A DNA stretch of 64,000 bases from Microcella indica (GCF_013414345.1 NZ_CP058670.1:1364001-1428000), one strand, 5' to 3'; positions 1-8,777 are shown, counted from the stretch's first letter. Numbers and translations are program-made. The notes: generated by a model from the letters alone, not told the origin.

Positions 1-1
1 C

Positions 2-337
2 CTCGAAGAGCTCGACTTTCTCGGCCTGCCCGGCATTCTCGAACCCGACCAGGTGCACGAGCTGCTGCGCAGCCGCCACCAGCGCCAGGTGCGTCGCGCC
101 GCCGAGCGGCCCGCGACCCAGCCGGCGCCTCAGCCCATGTACCGGTCGCTCAAGGAGCAGCGCACGCTCCTGCACAGCCTCGTCGGCCTGCGGGCGAAGC
201 TCACCGGGCAGCCGCACGGCATCATCCACGCCGAGCTGCGTCGCGTGTGCGGCGGCCCCGCCGTGGGCCAGGCGACGGTCGCGCAGCTGCAGTCGCGCAT
301 CGAGCACGTGCGCCGCCAGCTCGCCACCGGCGGCTAG
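2..337 (+). CDS. C-terminal part of a DEAD/DEAH-type helicase (5' end outside window)
   Basis: The reading frame is open from the window edge to TAG at 335-337, giving about 111 residues. The tail, with a KEQRTLLHSLV stretch, a GQPHGIIHAELRR stretch and CGGPAVGQAT, resembles the extreme C-terminus of a large actinobacterial superfamily II helicase family; no helicase motif lies inside the window. The family assignment rests on memory of that conserved tail, so it is moderate. It is followed by a 245-bp gene-free stretch carrying strong inverted repeats. Confidence 0.55.
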   Translation, partial: LEELDFLGLPGILEPDQVHELLRSRHQRQVRRAAERPATQPAPQPMYRSLKEQRTLLHSLVGLRAKLTGQPHGIIHAELRRVCGGPAVGQATVAQLQSRIEHVRRQLATGG

Positions 338-353
338 CGCGCCCGCGAGTTGT

Positions 354-560
354 GCCAGATCTGGCGCGAACGGGCGCTCGCGACGAGCGATAGCGCCCAT
401 ACTCGGCAATTCTGGGCCCCGTGCGGCGTGCCGCACACCTCCTCGTCGCACACCCCCACGTCGAACCCTCGCGCACACCCACGCACATCGGAGCGCCTCC
501 AGATTGGTCGCAAAAGGTGACTCGGCCGTCGTGCAAGCGCCCGTTCGCGCCAGATCTGGC
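354..560. repeat. 25-bp perfect inverted repeat pair
   Basis: Positions 354-378 and 536-560 are exact reverse complements (25/25), separated by 157 bp. Each arm contains the 12-bp palindrome GCCAGATCTGGC. A third hairpin, 421-436 (GTGCGGC, GT, GCCGCAC), lies between them. The pair fills the space between the helicase gene and the PLP-enzyme gene. Nothing here looks coding. It could be two operators for one regulator, a terminator/attenuator or a remnant of a small palindromic element. Confidence 0.85.
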
Positions 561-569
561 CCGAACGGG
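540..569. promoter_or_regulatory. 30-bp near-perfect palindrome upstream of the PLP-enzyme gene
   Basis: Reading CCCGTTCG-C-GCCAGATCTGGC-C-CGAACGGG, this element is symmetrical except for one position pair, and it ends 13 bp before the ATG at 583. Its size, symmetry and position suit an operator for a dimeric regulator. No regulator gene adjoins it, so the partner protein is unknown. A hairpin role in the mRNA leader is the alternative. Confidence 0.5.
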
Positions 570-582
570 GGAGGATGGGGGG

Positions 583-1656
583 ATGCGCGAGACTCCCTAC
601 CTTGTGGTTGACGAGCTCGTCGCCGAGGGCAACCTTGCGACGATGGCGGCGCACGCCCGCGCCCTCGGCGTCGCGCTGCGGCCGCACGCCAAGACGCACA
701 AGACCGTGGAGCTCGCGCACCGGCAGCTCGAGCACGGGGCCGTCGGGCTCACGGTCGCGACCGTCGGCGAGGCCGAGGTGCTCGCCGACGCTGGTCTCGA
801 TGACCTGTTCATCGCGTATCCGCTGTGGGCGGTGGGGCCTCGAGCCGACAGGTTGCGTGCGCTCGCAGGGCGTGTGCGGCTTCGCGTCGGTGCCGACTCC
901 GTCGACGGCGTGAGGATGCTCGCACGGGCTGTTCACGCCGGTCGCGACAGCGCGGCCCCCCTCGCCATCGCGGTCGAGGTCGACAGCGGTCACCACCGTA
1001 GCGGCATGCCGCCGGAGGATGCCGCGGAGGTCGCGGTCGCAGCGCTCGATGCTGGCCTCGCGGTGGACGGCGTCTTCACGTTCCCTGGGCACTCCTACGG
1101 TCTCGAGGCCGCGGGGCCTGCGGCGAGGGACGAGGCCGCCGCGCTGGAAGCGGCGCGCGATGCGCTGACGGCCGCGGGCATCCCGTGCCCTGTGGTGAGC
1201 GGCGGATCGACGCCGAGCGTGCGCTCGGCCGATGGCAGTGTGCTCACGGAGCTCCGGCCCGGTGTCTACGTGTTCGGCGATGCTCAGCAGTGGGAGCTCG
1301 GCGCCACGACCTCCGAGTCGATCTCCCTCACCGCCCGCGCGACCGTGGTGAGCCGTCGCGACGGAGTCGCCGTGCTCGACGCTGGCAGCAAGATCCTCGG
1401 CGCCGACCGCGCCCCCTACGCCACCGGATACGGTCGGCTCCTCGACCACCCCGAGGCCCGCATCAGCGCGCTGTCGGAGCACCACGCGACGGTCGCATTT
1501 CCGACCGGCACGACGATCCCGGCACTGGGCGCAGAGCTGCGCGTCGTGCCGAACCACGTCTGCAATGCGGTGAACCTCGTCGACGAGCTCATCGTCGAGC
1601 GCGACGGCATCGAGGTCGGTGCGTGGTCGGTCGCCGCGCGCGGTCGCAACACCTAG
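583..1656 (+). CDS. D-threonine aldolase / D-serine dehydratase-like PLP enzyme
   Basis: This 357-residue protein has an alanine-racemase-type N-terminal barrel, with the PLP-lysine motif PHAKTHK at about residues 34-40. The C-terminal DSD1-like domain carries the metal-ligand motif NHVCN near residue 327. Enzymes of this family act on D-threonine, D-serine or other beta-hydroxy D-amino acids in the cytoplasm; the exact substrate cannot be told from sequence. The ATG at 583 follows GGGGGAGG and starts the conserved TPYLVVD segment; an in-frame ATG at 421 would add 54 unrelated residues and run through the palindrome. Its stop shares CTAG with the convergent DUF1206 gene. Confidence 0.8.
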   Translation: MRETPYLVVDELVAEGNLATMAAHARALGVALRPHAKTHKTVELAHRQLEHGAVGLTVATVGEAEVLADAGLDDLFIAYPLWAVGPRADRLRALAGRVRLRVGADSVDGVRMLARAVHAGRDSAAPLAIAVEVDSGHHRSGMPPEDAAEVAVAALDAGLAVDGVFTFPGHSYGLEAAGPAARDEAAALEAARDALTAAGIPCPVVSGGSTPSVRSADGSVLTELRPGVYVFGDAQQWELGATTSESISLTARATVVSRRDGVAVLDAGSKILGADRAPYATGYGRLLDHPEARISALSEHHATVAFPTGTTIPALGAELRVVPNHVCNAVNLVDELIVERDGIEVGAWSVAARGRNT

Positions 1657-2483
1657 CCGAGGTTCGCGTAGCGGGCGCGCGCGAAGCAGTACACGCCGTA
1701 GGCGATGAGCCCGCCGCCGACGAGGCCGAGAATCCAGACGCCGAAGGGCAGCCCGAGCAGAGATCGCAGCGCCCCGTCGAGCCCCGTCGACTCTGAGGCG
1801 TCGGAGGTGACGGCCGCCGCGATGAACAGCCCGCCGACGGCGAGAAGCGCGACGCCCTTGGCCGCATAGCCGGCGATGCCCAGACCGGTGATCACGGTGC
1901 CCGCAGTGCCCTCGGGAATGCTGAGATCGTCGCGGAAGCCCTGGGTGACGCCCTTGTGGATGAAGTAGCCGCCGACGGCGAGGACGACGAGACCTACGAG
2001 GAACACGAGGATGATCCCCGCGGGAGCCGCCATGAGCTGCGCCGTCATGCTCTGGGTATCGCCGGAGGAGTCGGACGAGCCGCCCAGGGCGAAGGACAGC
2101 GCGGTGCTCGCGAGTGCCAGGTAGACGAGGCCCTTCACGATGCCGACCACGAGCTTCTTCTTAGAGTCCTGAGCGGGCCCCTGCAGGATGCCGTCGACGA
2201 TGAGCCACAGGCCCAGCATGGCGAAACCGATCGTCACGATCCATAGCAGGATGCCGCCGAACGGTGTGGACGCGAGGCTCTGTAGCGCGCCGCTCTGATC
2301 GGCATCGGTGCTCTCCCCGCCGGTCAGGAGGAGCTGGAGCGCGATGACTCCGATGAGGATGTGGAGGAGGCCGTTCACCGCGTAGCCGCTGCGAGCGATG
2401 ACGCGCACGGCGTGGCTGTTCTTCGCGGAGCGAGCACTGCTGCGTGTGGAGTGCGAGGACGACGAGTTGCTGGTGGACGGCAT
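1653..2483 (-). CDS. DUF1206 multi-helix membrane protein
   Basis: A 276-residue protein with a Ser-rich N-terminus followed by six predicted membrane helices arranged as three similar pairs, typical of DUF1206. The first pair begins at IARSGYAVNGLLHILIGV. DUF1206 proteins have no established function. The ATG at 2483 is preferred; an alternative at 2525 would add 14 residues. The stop codon overlaps that of the upstream convergent PLP enzyme inside CTAG (1653-1656). Confidence 0.8.
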   Translation of the reverse strand: MPSTSNSSSSHSTRSSARSAKNSHAVRVIARSGYAVNGLLHILIGVIALQLLLTGGESTDADQSGALQSLASTPFGGILLWIVTIGFAMLGLWLIVDGILQGPAQDSKKKLVVGIVKGLVYLALASTALSFALGGSSDSSGDTQSMTAQLMAAPAGIILVFLVGLVVLAVGGYFIHKGVTQGFRDDLSIPEGTAGTVITGLGIAGYAAKGVALLAVGGLFIAAAVTSDASESTGLDGALRSLLGLPFGVWILGLVGGGLIAYGVYCFARARYANLG

Positions 2484-2576
2484 GGCCGTCACGGTAGCGC
2501 GGTGAGGCTCGGTGCCCTCCGGCACATTCTCAGGAGTCGACCGTTCGCGAGTGTCGCTCGCTCTGCGAGCACGAGG

Positions 2577-5500
2577 TCAGCGGAAGTCGCGGCTCGGCAT
2601 CGTGACACGCAGGGGCAGCTGCTCGACGCGGTCGGCGACGATGTTGACGACGCCCTCGGCCGAGCGCTCGAGGGTGCCGCGCACGATGAGCGCGCGGGAT
2701 TCGCGCACGGTGCGGCGGTAGCGGCTCCACAGCCCGACCGAGCAGATCACGTTGACGAGCCCCGTCTCATCCTCGAGGTTCAAGAAGGTGATGCCGCTCG
2801 CCGTCGCGGGCCGTTGACGGTGGGTGACGACCCCCGCGACCTCGACGCGTCGGTTCGGCTCGGCACCGCGCAGCTCGCGCGCGCTCAGCACCCCGCGCTC
2901 GCGCAGCAGCTCGCGCACGAAGCGCACGGGGTGGTCACCGGGGGCGATGCCCGTCGAGACGAGGTTGGCGACCATGGTCTCGTAGCCGTCGAGCTCGGTG
3001 AACAGCGGCGGCTGCACGGCCGTGACGATGCCCGGCAGGTACTCGGGCCGCGCCTGGGCGGCCGCGCCCGCCGCCCACAGCGCCTCGCGCCGGGAGAGCC
3101 CGAGCACATCGAAGGCGCCGGCGGTCGCGAGGGCTTCGACCTGCGCCGCCGTGAGCCCGGTGCGGTAGACGAGCTCGGTGAGGTCTCTGTACGGGCCTCC
3201 GCGCTCGCGCTCGGCGACGATGCGCTCGGCGGTCGGGCGGCCGATGCCGGTCACCCCGGCGAGCCCGAGCCGCACGGCGAGGTCACCGTCGCGGCGGTGC
3301 AGCGCGCAGTCGTCGAGGTCGCCGTTCGTCGAGGCGGGCTCGAACTCGGGCACGGGCGGCTGACGGCGGTGGATGCACTGCTGGAGCCCGGTCGGAGCCG
3401 CGCGCCGGGCATCCGGGGCCACGAGGTCGTGCGCCGAGGCGACGACCAGATCGAGGCGCTCGAGCCCCGCGTCGACCTCGGAACGGAGGATGCACGGCGT
3501 GCGCACCTCGACGCCGTGGCGTTCGGCGTCGGCCGTGAGCGAGGCGGGGGAGTAGAAGCCCATCGGCTGGGCGCGCAGCAGGGAGGCGAGGAAGACGCCG
3601 GGGTAGTGCAGCTTGATCCACGAGCTTGCGTAGACGAGCAGCGCGAAGCTCAGGGAGTGACTCTCGGCGAAGCCGAAGTTGGCGAAGGCCTGAATGCGGC
3701 CGTAGATCTCGTCGGCGAGGTCGCCCGTGATGCCGTTGCCCGTCATGCCGGCGTAGAGGGTCTCGCGCAGCGACTCGATGCGCTCGAGGCCGCGCTTGCT
3801 GCCCATCGCGCGGCGCAGCAGGTCGGCGTCGTCGCCCGTGCAGCCGCCGACCGCCATGGCGACCTGCATGAGCTGCTCCTGGAAGACGGGTACCCCCAGC
3901 GTGCGCTGGAGCGGGCCGATGAGCTTGGGGTGGTCGTAGGTGATGGGCTCCTGACCGAGCTTGCGGCGCACGAAGGGGTGCACGGCGCCGCCCTGGATGG
4001 GCCCGGGGCGCACGAGCGCGATCTGCACGACGAGGTCGTAGAACTTGCGCGGCTGCAGGCGCGGCAGGAGGCCCATCTGCGCGCGGCTCTCGACCTGGAA
4101 GACGCCGATCGAGTCGGCGCGGCACAGCATGTCGTAGGTCGCCTGCTCCTCCTTGGGCAGGGTCGACAGCTCCCACCGCTCGCCGAGGTGGGCATCCATG
4201 AGGTCGAAGGAGTGTTGCAGGGCCGCGAGCATGCCGAGGCCGAGCAGGTCGAACTTGACGAGGCCCATCCACGCGCAGTCGTCTTTGTCCCACTGCAGCA
4301 CCGTGCGGTTCTCCATGCGGGCGTGCTCGATGGGCACGATCTCGCCGACGGGCCGGTCGGTGAGCACCATGCCGCCCGAGTGGATGCCGAGGTGGCGCGG
4401 GTAGGTAAGCACCTGATTTGCCAGGTCCACAACCTCGTCGGGGATGTCGTGGGTGGGTTGTTCTGGTGCCCGACGACCGGGACGGTCGTCGGCGCTGGCG
4501 TCGCGGCGACGACCAGAAATGGTCGTCGCTCTGTGCTCCAGCGCGCCCCATCTCTCCACCTGGCGACTCCAGGCATCCTGCTGCCCGGTCGAGTACCCGA
4601 GCGCACGTGCCATGTCACGCACGGCGTTCTTGGGCCGATAGCTGATGACGTTCGCGACCTGCGCGGCGTTGCGCCGGCCGTACCGCGCGTAGACGTACTG
4701 GATGACCTCCTCCCTGCGGTCGGAGTCGAAGTCGACGTCGATATCGGGCTCCTCGTCGCGCAGGGCGGAGAGGAAGCGCTCGAAGGGCAGCTGGTAGCCG
4801 ATCGAGTCGACGGCCGTGATGTCGAGCAGGTAGCAGACGGCCGAGTTCGCGGCCGAGCCGCGGCCCTGGCAGAGGATGCCGCGCGCCCGCGCGAACTGCA
4901 CGATCTCGTGGACGATGAGGAAGTAGCCGGGGAAGTCTTTCATCTCGATCACGTCGAGCTCGCGCGCGATGCGGGCGCGGTCGTCGTCGCTCGCGTCGGG
5001 ATACTTGCGCGGCACGGCCGCCCAGACGAGCTCGCGCAGCCAGCTCATGGGCGTGTGGCCGGGGGGAACGGGTTGCTTCGGCAGGTTCGGCTTCGCCTGG
5101 CGCAGCGGGAACCCCAGCTCGGTCGCGAGCTCGACGCTGCGCGCCACGGCCCCCGGGTGGCGCGCGAACAGCCGCTGCATCTCGTCGCCGCTGCGCAGGT
5201 GGGCGGTGCCGGCGGCGGGCAGCCAGCCCTCCATCTCGTCGAGGCTGCGGTGCGCGCGCAGCCCGGCGAACGCGGTCGCGAGCGGGTGCCGCGCGGGGGT
5301 CGCGTAATGCACGGCACCGGTCGCGACGATCGGCAGCCCGCGCTCGGCGGCGAGGGCGGCGAGCACGTCGTTGTACACGGTGTCGAGCGGTCGGCCGTGG
5401 TCGAAGAGCTCGACGGTGACGCTGGATGCTCCGAAGCGGTCGACGAGCGCGTCGAGCTCGGCGCCCGCCGCGGCGATGTGCGCCCGCGTCGGCCGCGTGC

Positions 5501-6191
5501 GGGCGACGGCATCCGGCCCGGAGGCATCGCGCGCAGGATCGCGGCCCTCCAGCGCCGACCGCACGGCACCCTTGCGGCACCCGGTGAGGATCATCCAGTG
5601 GTCGCCGCTCGTGGTGTCGCCGCCGCGGCCCGCGTGCTCGGCGAGCGCGTCGAGGTCGTAGACCGGTCGGCCCTTCTCGCCGCCCGCGAGCTGCGCCTCG
5701 GTGATGGCGGCGGCGAGGCGGTGGTAGCCGGCCTGGCCGCGTGCGAGGACGAGCAGGTGGGTGCCCTCGGGGTCGGGCACGCCCTGCTGCGGGCCCGTGA
5801 GCCCGAGCGACAGCTCGGCGCCGAACACCGTCGTGAGGCCGTACGGTTCAGCGGCCTCGGCCAGGCGCACAACACCGTAGAAGCCGTCGTGGTCGGTCAG
5901 CGCGAGCCCGCTGAGCCCGAGCCGTGCGGCCTCCTCCAGCAGTTCTTCGGGGCTCGAGGCGCCGTCGAGGAAGCTGAAGGAGGAGTGCGCGTGCAGTTCG
6001 GCGTAGGGCACGACCGTGGCGGGATCGGGCTGTTCGATGCCGGATCGACGGTAGGGCGCCCGCTTGGGCGACCACGCGGGGGAGTCGCCCCCGTCGGCGC
6101 CGGGGGGCGGTGTGGTGCCGGGCCGATTGCCGTTGCGCAGGCTGCGCTCGAACTCGCTCCACGGGATCGGCGGGTTGTGCCAGCCCGCCAT
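2577..6191 (-). CDS. dnaE2: error-prone DNA polymerase III alpha subunit, DnaE2/ImuC
   Basis: About 1204 residues. The protein opens with MAGWHNPPIPWSEFE, typical of DnaE2, followed by a PHP domain (YAELHAHSSFSFLDG). The polymerase core has the catalytic PDIDVDF motif, a helix-hairpin-helix region (LAGVTGIGRPTAERI) and an OB fold (VEVAGVVTHRQR). DnaE2 is the polymerase of the actinobacterial mutasome, performing translesion synthesis together with ImuA' and ImuB. It is the last gene of imuA-imuB-dnaE2. The start at 6191 is preferred over 6224 by family length. About residues 555-574 form an Arg/Asp-rich linker whose DNA holds two hairpins (4470-4529). Confidence 0.95.
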   Translation of the reverse strand: MAGWHNPPIPWSEFERSLRNGNRPGTTPPPGADGGDSPAWSPKRAPYRRSGIEQPDPATVVPYAELHAHSSFSFLDGASSPEELLEEAARLGLSGLALTDHDGFYGVVRLAEAAEPYGLTTVFGAELSLGLTGPQQGVPDPEGTHLLVLARGQAGYHRLAAAITEAQLAGGEKGRPVYDLDALAEHAGRGGDTTSGDHWMILTGCRKGAVRSALEGRDPARDASGPDAVARTRPTRAHIAAAGAELDALVDRFGASSVTVELFDHGRPLDTVYNDVLAALAAERGLPIVATGAVHYATPARHPLATAFAGLRAHRSLDEMEGWLPAAGTAHLRSGDEMQRLFARHPGAVARSVELATELGFPLRQAKPNLPKQPVPPGHTPMSWLRELVWAAVPRKYPDASDDDRARIARELDVIEMKDFPGYFLIVHEIVQFARARGILCQGRGSAANSAVCYLLDITAVDSIGYQLPFERFLSALRDEEPDIDVDFDSDRREEVIQYVYARYGRRNAAQVANVISYRPKNAVRDMARALGYSTGQQDAWSRQVERWGALEHRATTISGRRRDASADDRPGRRAPEQPTHDIPDEVVDLANQVLTYPRHLGIHSGGMVLTDRPVGEIVPIEHARMENRTVLQWDKDDCAWMGLVKFDLLGLGMLAALQHSFDLMDAHLGERWELSTLPKEEQATYDMLCRADSIGVFQVESRAQMGLLPRLQPRKFYDLVVQIALVRPGPIQGGAVHPFVRRKLGQEPITYDHPKLIGPLQRTLGVPVFQEQLMQVAMAVGGCTGDDADLLRRAMGSKRGLERIESLRETLYAGMTGNGITGDLADEIYGRIQAFANFGFAESHSLSFALLVYASSWIKLHYPGVFLASLLRAQPMGFYSPASLTADAERHGVEVRTPCILRSEVDAGLERLDLVVASAHDLVAPDARRAAPTGLQQCIHRRQPPVPEFEPASTNGDLDDCALHRRDGDLAVRLGLAGVTGIGRPTAERIVAERERGGPYRDLTELVYRTGLTAAQVEALATAGAFDVLGLSRREALWAAGAAAQARPEYLPGIVTAVQPPLFTELDGYETMVANLVSTGIAPGDHPVRFVRELLRERGVLSARELRGAEPNRRVEVAGVVTHRQRPATASGITFLNLEDETGLVNVICSVGLWSRYRRTVRESRALIVRGTLERSAEGVVNIVADRVEQLPLRVTMPSRDFR
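4470..4529. repeat. two adjacent hairpins inside dnaE2
   Basis: CCGACGACC (4470-4478) pairs with GGTCGTCGG (4484-4492) over a 5-nt loop, and GCGACGACC (4506-4514) pairs with GGTCGTCGC (4521-4529) over a 6-nt loop. All four arms share CGACGACC or its complement. They encode a variable linker between the polymerase palm region and the HLGIHSGG motif, so the element is in frame and tolerated. Confidence 0.7.
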
Positions 6192-6239
6192 CAGGGCACC
6201 CTCGGAGGCGTGCGCGCAGTCCACTGAGACTGTGCTGCC

Positions 6240-7823
6240 TCAGTCATAGCGCGCCTCCGCCCACCACGAGCCGCCCTCGAGCACGAGCAGCCACGCGACC
6301 CCCGCGGAGTCCACGACCTGCAGGCGGTGCAGCAGGCGCCGCCGCGGGATGTCCCACCAGCGCTCCTCGAGCGGCCACGGCCCCGCCCACGAGGTCACGG
6401 GCCGCGCCGCGCCGCCCGCACTCGGGGCGAAGCCCGCGGGGGCAGCGCTGAGCCGCATCCTCTCGTCGACGTGCACCGGGGCGCCGGACGCATCGAGCAC
6501 CATCACAGCATGCCGCGAGGGGAATACGGTGCCGGGGGTCGGCTGGGGCAGGGCGCCGGGCCAGGGTCGATCCACGGGGCGGGGGCTCACGAGCCGGTCG
6601 CCCCAGGGCACGAGGGCGCCTCGTTCGGCGAGCGTGCGGCCGCCCGTGCGCTGGGCGGTGAGCACGGCCTCGTGCCCGAGCAGGCTCTGCACACGCGAGA
6701 GGGCGTGGTGCACGCGCTCATCGGGCGCGGCCCCCCACAGCCCGGGTTCGTGGTGGGCGAGCGCGTCGACGCTCTCGGGCACGATCGTGACGCGCGTGAT
6801 GGCCGAGCGCAGCCCCGGCCCGCGATCACTGTTGGCACGCGCGCCGAGGGTGCGCGTCTCACCGCTGAGCTGCCAGCGCACGCGGTCGACGATCTCGCTC
6901 GCCCGGAAGGAGCGGGGGTGCAGCCACGCGCGCTCGCTCTCGACGCCGTGCTCGTCGCGGAACCCGATGCGAATGGCCGTGGCGACGAGCAGGCGTGCGA
7001 CGAGGGATTCGACGAGATCGTCGGCGATCTGCCGCACGGCGAAGGCGAGCTGGTCGACGCGGTCGAGGGGCGGCTCGAGCTCGAGCGTGCGCTCGAGGTC
7101 GGGCGGGGGAGTACGGGGCCTCAGCGGAGTGGCATCGGCGGCGCCCGCGAGCGCGTGCCGGTGGGATCCCGCCGCGCCGAAGCGGTCGCGCACGGCCTCG
7201 GCGGGCAACGCGGCGAAGTCGCCGAGCGTGCGCACCCCGAGCCGCCCGAGGAGGGTGGCGAGGTCGGGGTCGCCGAGCGTCGTGACGGGGAAGGGCGCGA
7301 GGAAGGCGGCCGCGGCGTCGCGGGGCACGATGCGCACGCTCTGCCCTGGCGTCGTGGATTCAGGCGCGGTGCTGCGGGCGGCGAGTTCGGCGGCGAAGGG
7401 TCCGTCGGCGAGGCCGAGCCGGGCATCCGGCACCCCCTCGGCGAGGAGGGCGCCGCGCAGGGCGAGGGCGGCGGCCTTCTCGCTGCCGTAGTAGCGGGCG
7501 GGCCCTCGGGAGGCGAGGGCGAGCAGGCCTGGCCGTACGACCTGCACGCCCGCGACGAGGGATTCGATGACGTCGACGAGGGGGGAGAACAGGCGGTGGT
7601 CGCGGTCGTCATCGGCGGGCAGGATGCGCAGCTCGGTGCACAACGACTGGGCTTCGCGGCGGCGCTGCCCCGCCCGCACGCCCTGCGCGCGCGCCGTCGA
7701 CGAGCACGCGCGGATGCGGTTCTGCTGCACGACTGCGACGGCCTGCTCCGCCGTCACGAGCCCCTCTCGCACGGCGGCGAGGATCGGCCAGTCTGGTACC
7801 CACGCTACGATCGTGCGGGTCAT
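6240..7823 (-). CDS. imuB: ImuB, catalytically inactive Y-family polymerase homologue of the mutasome
   Basis: A 527-residue Y-family protein. The N-terminus (VAWVPDWPILAAV) replaces the polymerase motif that normally supplies the first catalytic acidic residues, as known for ImuB. The little-finger-like region and the C-terminal tail ending in WWAEARYD are family-typical. In mycobacteria ImuB bridges ImuA', DnaE2 and the beta clamp. I do not see a clear QLxLF/W clamp motif; VPWGD near residue 401 occupies the corresponding region. The start overlaps the imuA stop (ATGA type), implying translational coupling; dnaE2 starts about 50 bp after its stop. Confidence 0.92.
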   Translation of the reverse strand: MTRTIVAWVPDWPILAAVREGLVTAEQAVAVVQQNRIRACSSTARAQGVRAGQRRREAQSLCTELRILPADDDRDHRLFSPLVDVIESLVAGVQVVRPGLLALASRGPARYYGSEKAAALALRGALLAEGVPDARLGLADGPFAAELAARSTAPESTTPGQSVRIVPRDAAAAFLAPFPVTTLGDPDLATLLGRLGVRTLGDFAALPAEAVRDRFGAAGSHRHALAGAADATPLRPRTPPPDLERTLELEPPLDRVDQLAFAVRQIADDLVESLVARLLVATAIRIGFRDEHGVESERAWLHPRSFRASEIVDRVRWQLSGETRTLGARANSDRGPGLRSAITRVTIVPESVDALAHHEPGLWGAAPDERVHHALSRVQSLLGHEAVLTAQRTGGRTLAERGALVPWGDRLVSPRPVDRPWPGALPQPTPGTVFPSRHAVMVLDASGAPVHVDERMRLSAAPAGFAPSAGGAARPVTSWAGPWPLEERWWDIPRRRLLHRLQVVDSAGVAWLLVLEGGSWWAEARYD

Positions 7824-8614
7824 CAGCCGGCCCTGCGGGCGGGCGTGCTCCAGCGCTCGTGCGCCCGCTGCGTCGCATCACCGTGCTCGTCGGCGCCCCC
7901 GCGCTGGGCTGCGTCAGATCGGTCCAGACGCCGGATGCCCAGCTCACCATCGGGCAGCAGCAGTCGCCCGCTGCGGGGGCGCGGGCTGCGTCGCGAGCTC
8001 ACGGTGATCGTGACCTCGCGCTCGCTCAGGTAACCGTGGCCGTCGCCGAGGCCCGACCAGCGGCTCTCGGTGATGCTGATCATGGCCTCGGCCTGAGGCC
8101 AGGCGCCGGTCACGAGCAGCGTGGAGCCGCGCTCGCGTACGCGCCCCGCGAGCTTCGCGATCGCGCCGTCGCTCGCCGCACGCCCGGGCCGCACGACGAT
8201 GACGCTCAAGGCGTCGGCGATCGCCGCGGTCACGGTGAGCCACTGGTCGCCGGGGTGCGGCACGAGCACGAGTCGATCGAGGTCGATGCCCATGGCCTCG
8301 GCCGCCTCGATGCCGAACTCGGGCATACCCACGACACCGCACCAGGCCCCTGCCGCCGACGGGCCCGCGAGCAGCGCCATCGTGAGGGCGCTCGAGGGGC
8401 TCAGCGTGTAGACGGCGCCCTCCTGCAGCCCTCCCGCGGGCAACAGGTCGGCGAGGGCCTCGTGCGTGGGCAGCAGACGAGTGTCGAGGCGCGTGCGCTG
8501 CAGGGAGTCGATGCGGGCCTGCAACGCCTGCACGGTGTCGACCGTCTCAACCCGCGCCGCACCCGTACCGTCGACGGGGGGCTCCTCAACAACAGAGAGC
8601 GCAAGGGCGGGCAT
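7823..8614 (-). CDS. imuA: ImuA', RecA-like mutasome accessory protein
   Basis: 263 residues from ATG 8614 (MPALALSVVEEP). The family pattern is LLPTHEALADLLPAGGLQ followed by a RecA-like fold in which the canonical P-loop is degenerate (YTLSPSSALTMALL). ImuA' partners ImuB and DnaE2 in damage-induced mutagenesis. An earlier in-frame ATG (8632) lies inside the LexA-type box, so 8614 is preferred, although GGAGAG directly abuts it without a normal spacer; the message probably has a very short leader. It is the first gene of the operon, divergent from the small gene at 8778. Confidence 0.88.
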   Translation of the reverse strand: MPALALSVVEEPPVDGTGAARVETVDTVQALQARIDSLQRTRLDTRLLPTHEALADLLPAGGLQEGAVYTLSPSSALTMALLAGPSAAGAWCGVVGMPEFGIEAAEAMGIDLDRLVLVPHPGDQWLTVTAAIADALSVIVVRPGRAASDGAIAKLAGRVRERGSTLLVTGAWPQAEAMISITESRWSGLGDGHGYLSEREVTITVSSRRSPRPRSGRLLLPDGELGIRRLDRSDAAQRGGADEHGDATQRAHERWSTPARRAG

Positions 8615-8624
8615 CTCTCCATGA

Positions 8625-8640
8625 TCGAACATACATTCGA
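8625..8640. promoter_or_regulatory. LexA/SOS box at the imuA start
   Basis: TCGAACATACATTCGA matches the Gram-positive and actinobacterial SOS box CGAAC(N4)GTTCG with one mismatch (A for G in the right half-site). It lies 11 bp before ATG 8614 and overlaps the alternative ATG 8632. On the minus strand TATGTT is a possible -10 inside the box, so LexA binding would block polymerase directly. Confidence 0.75.
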
Positions 8641-8777
8641 ATATGGCAACTGCCACCGACACTCGAGCGGCGTGTCGCGCGAGCCTCCGAGGTTGCTGGC
8701 AGGTCACCGCGGGGATGCACGCTCGAGGCCAGGATGGAAGGTGACGACCGCACCGGCGAGGGAGAGGAAGCCACCCG

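Noticed and set aside
334-1557. 407-codon minus-strand frame opposite the PLP enzyme
   Set aside because: Antisense shadow; the plus-strand frame has clear family motifs.
2361-6227. 1288-codon open frame on the plus strand opposite dnaE2
   Set aside because: It is the GC-rich antisense shadow of dnaE2; composition (Arg, Ala, Gly, His) is unlike any protein and no start signal exists. The same holds for the plus-strand frame at 56615-61258 opposite dnaE1.
6327-8033. 568-codon plus-strand frame opposite imuB
   Set aside because: Antisense shadow of imuB/imuA, low-complexity composition.
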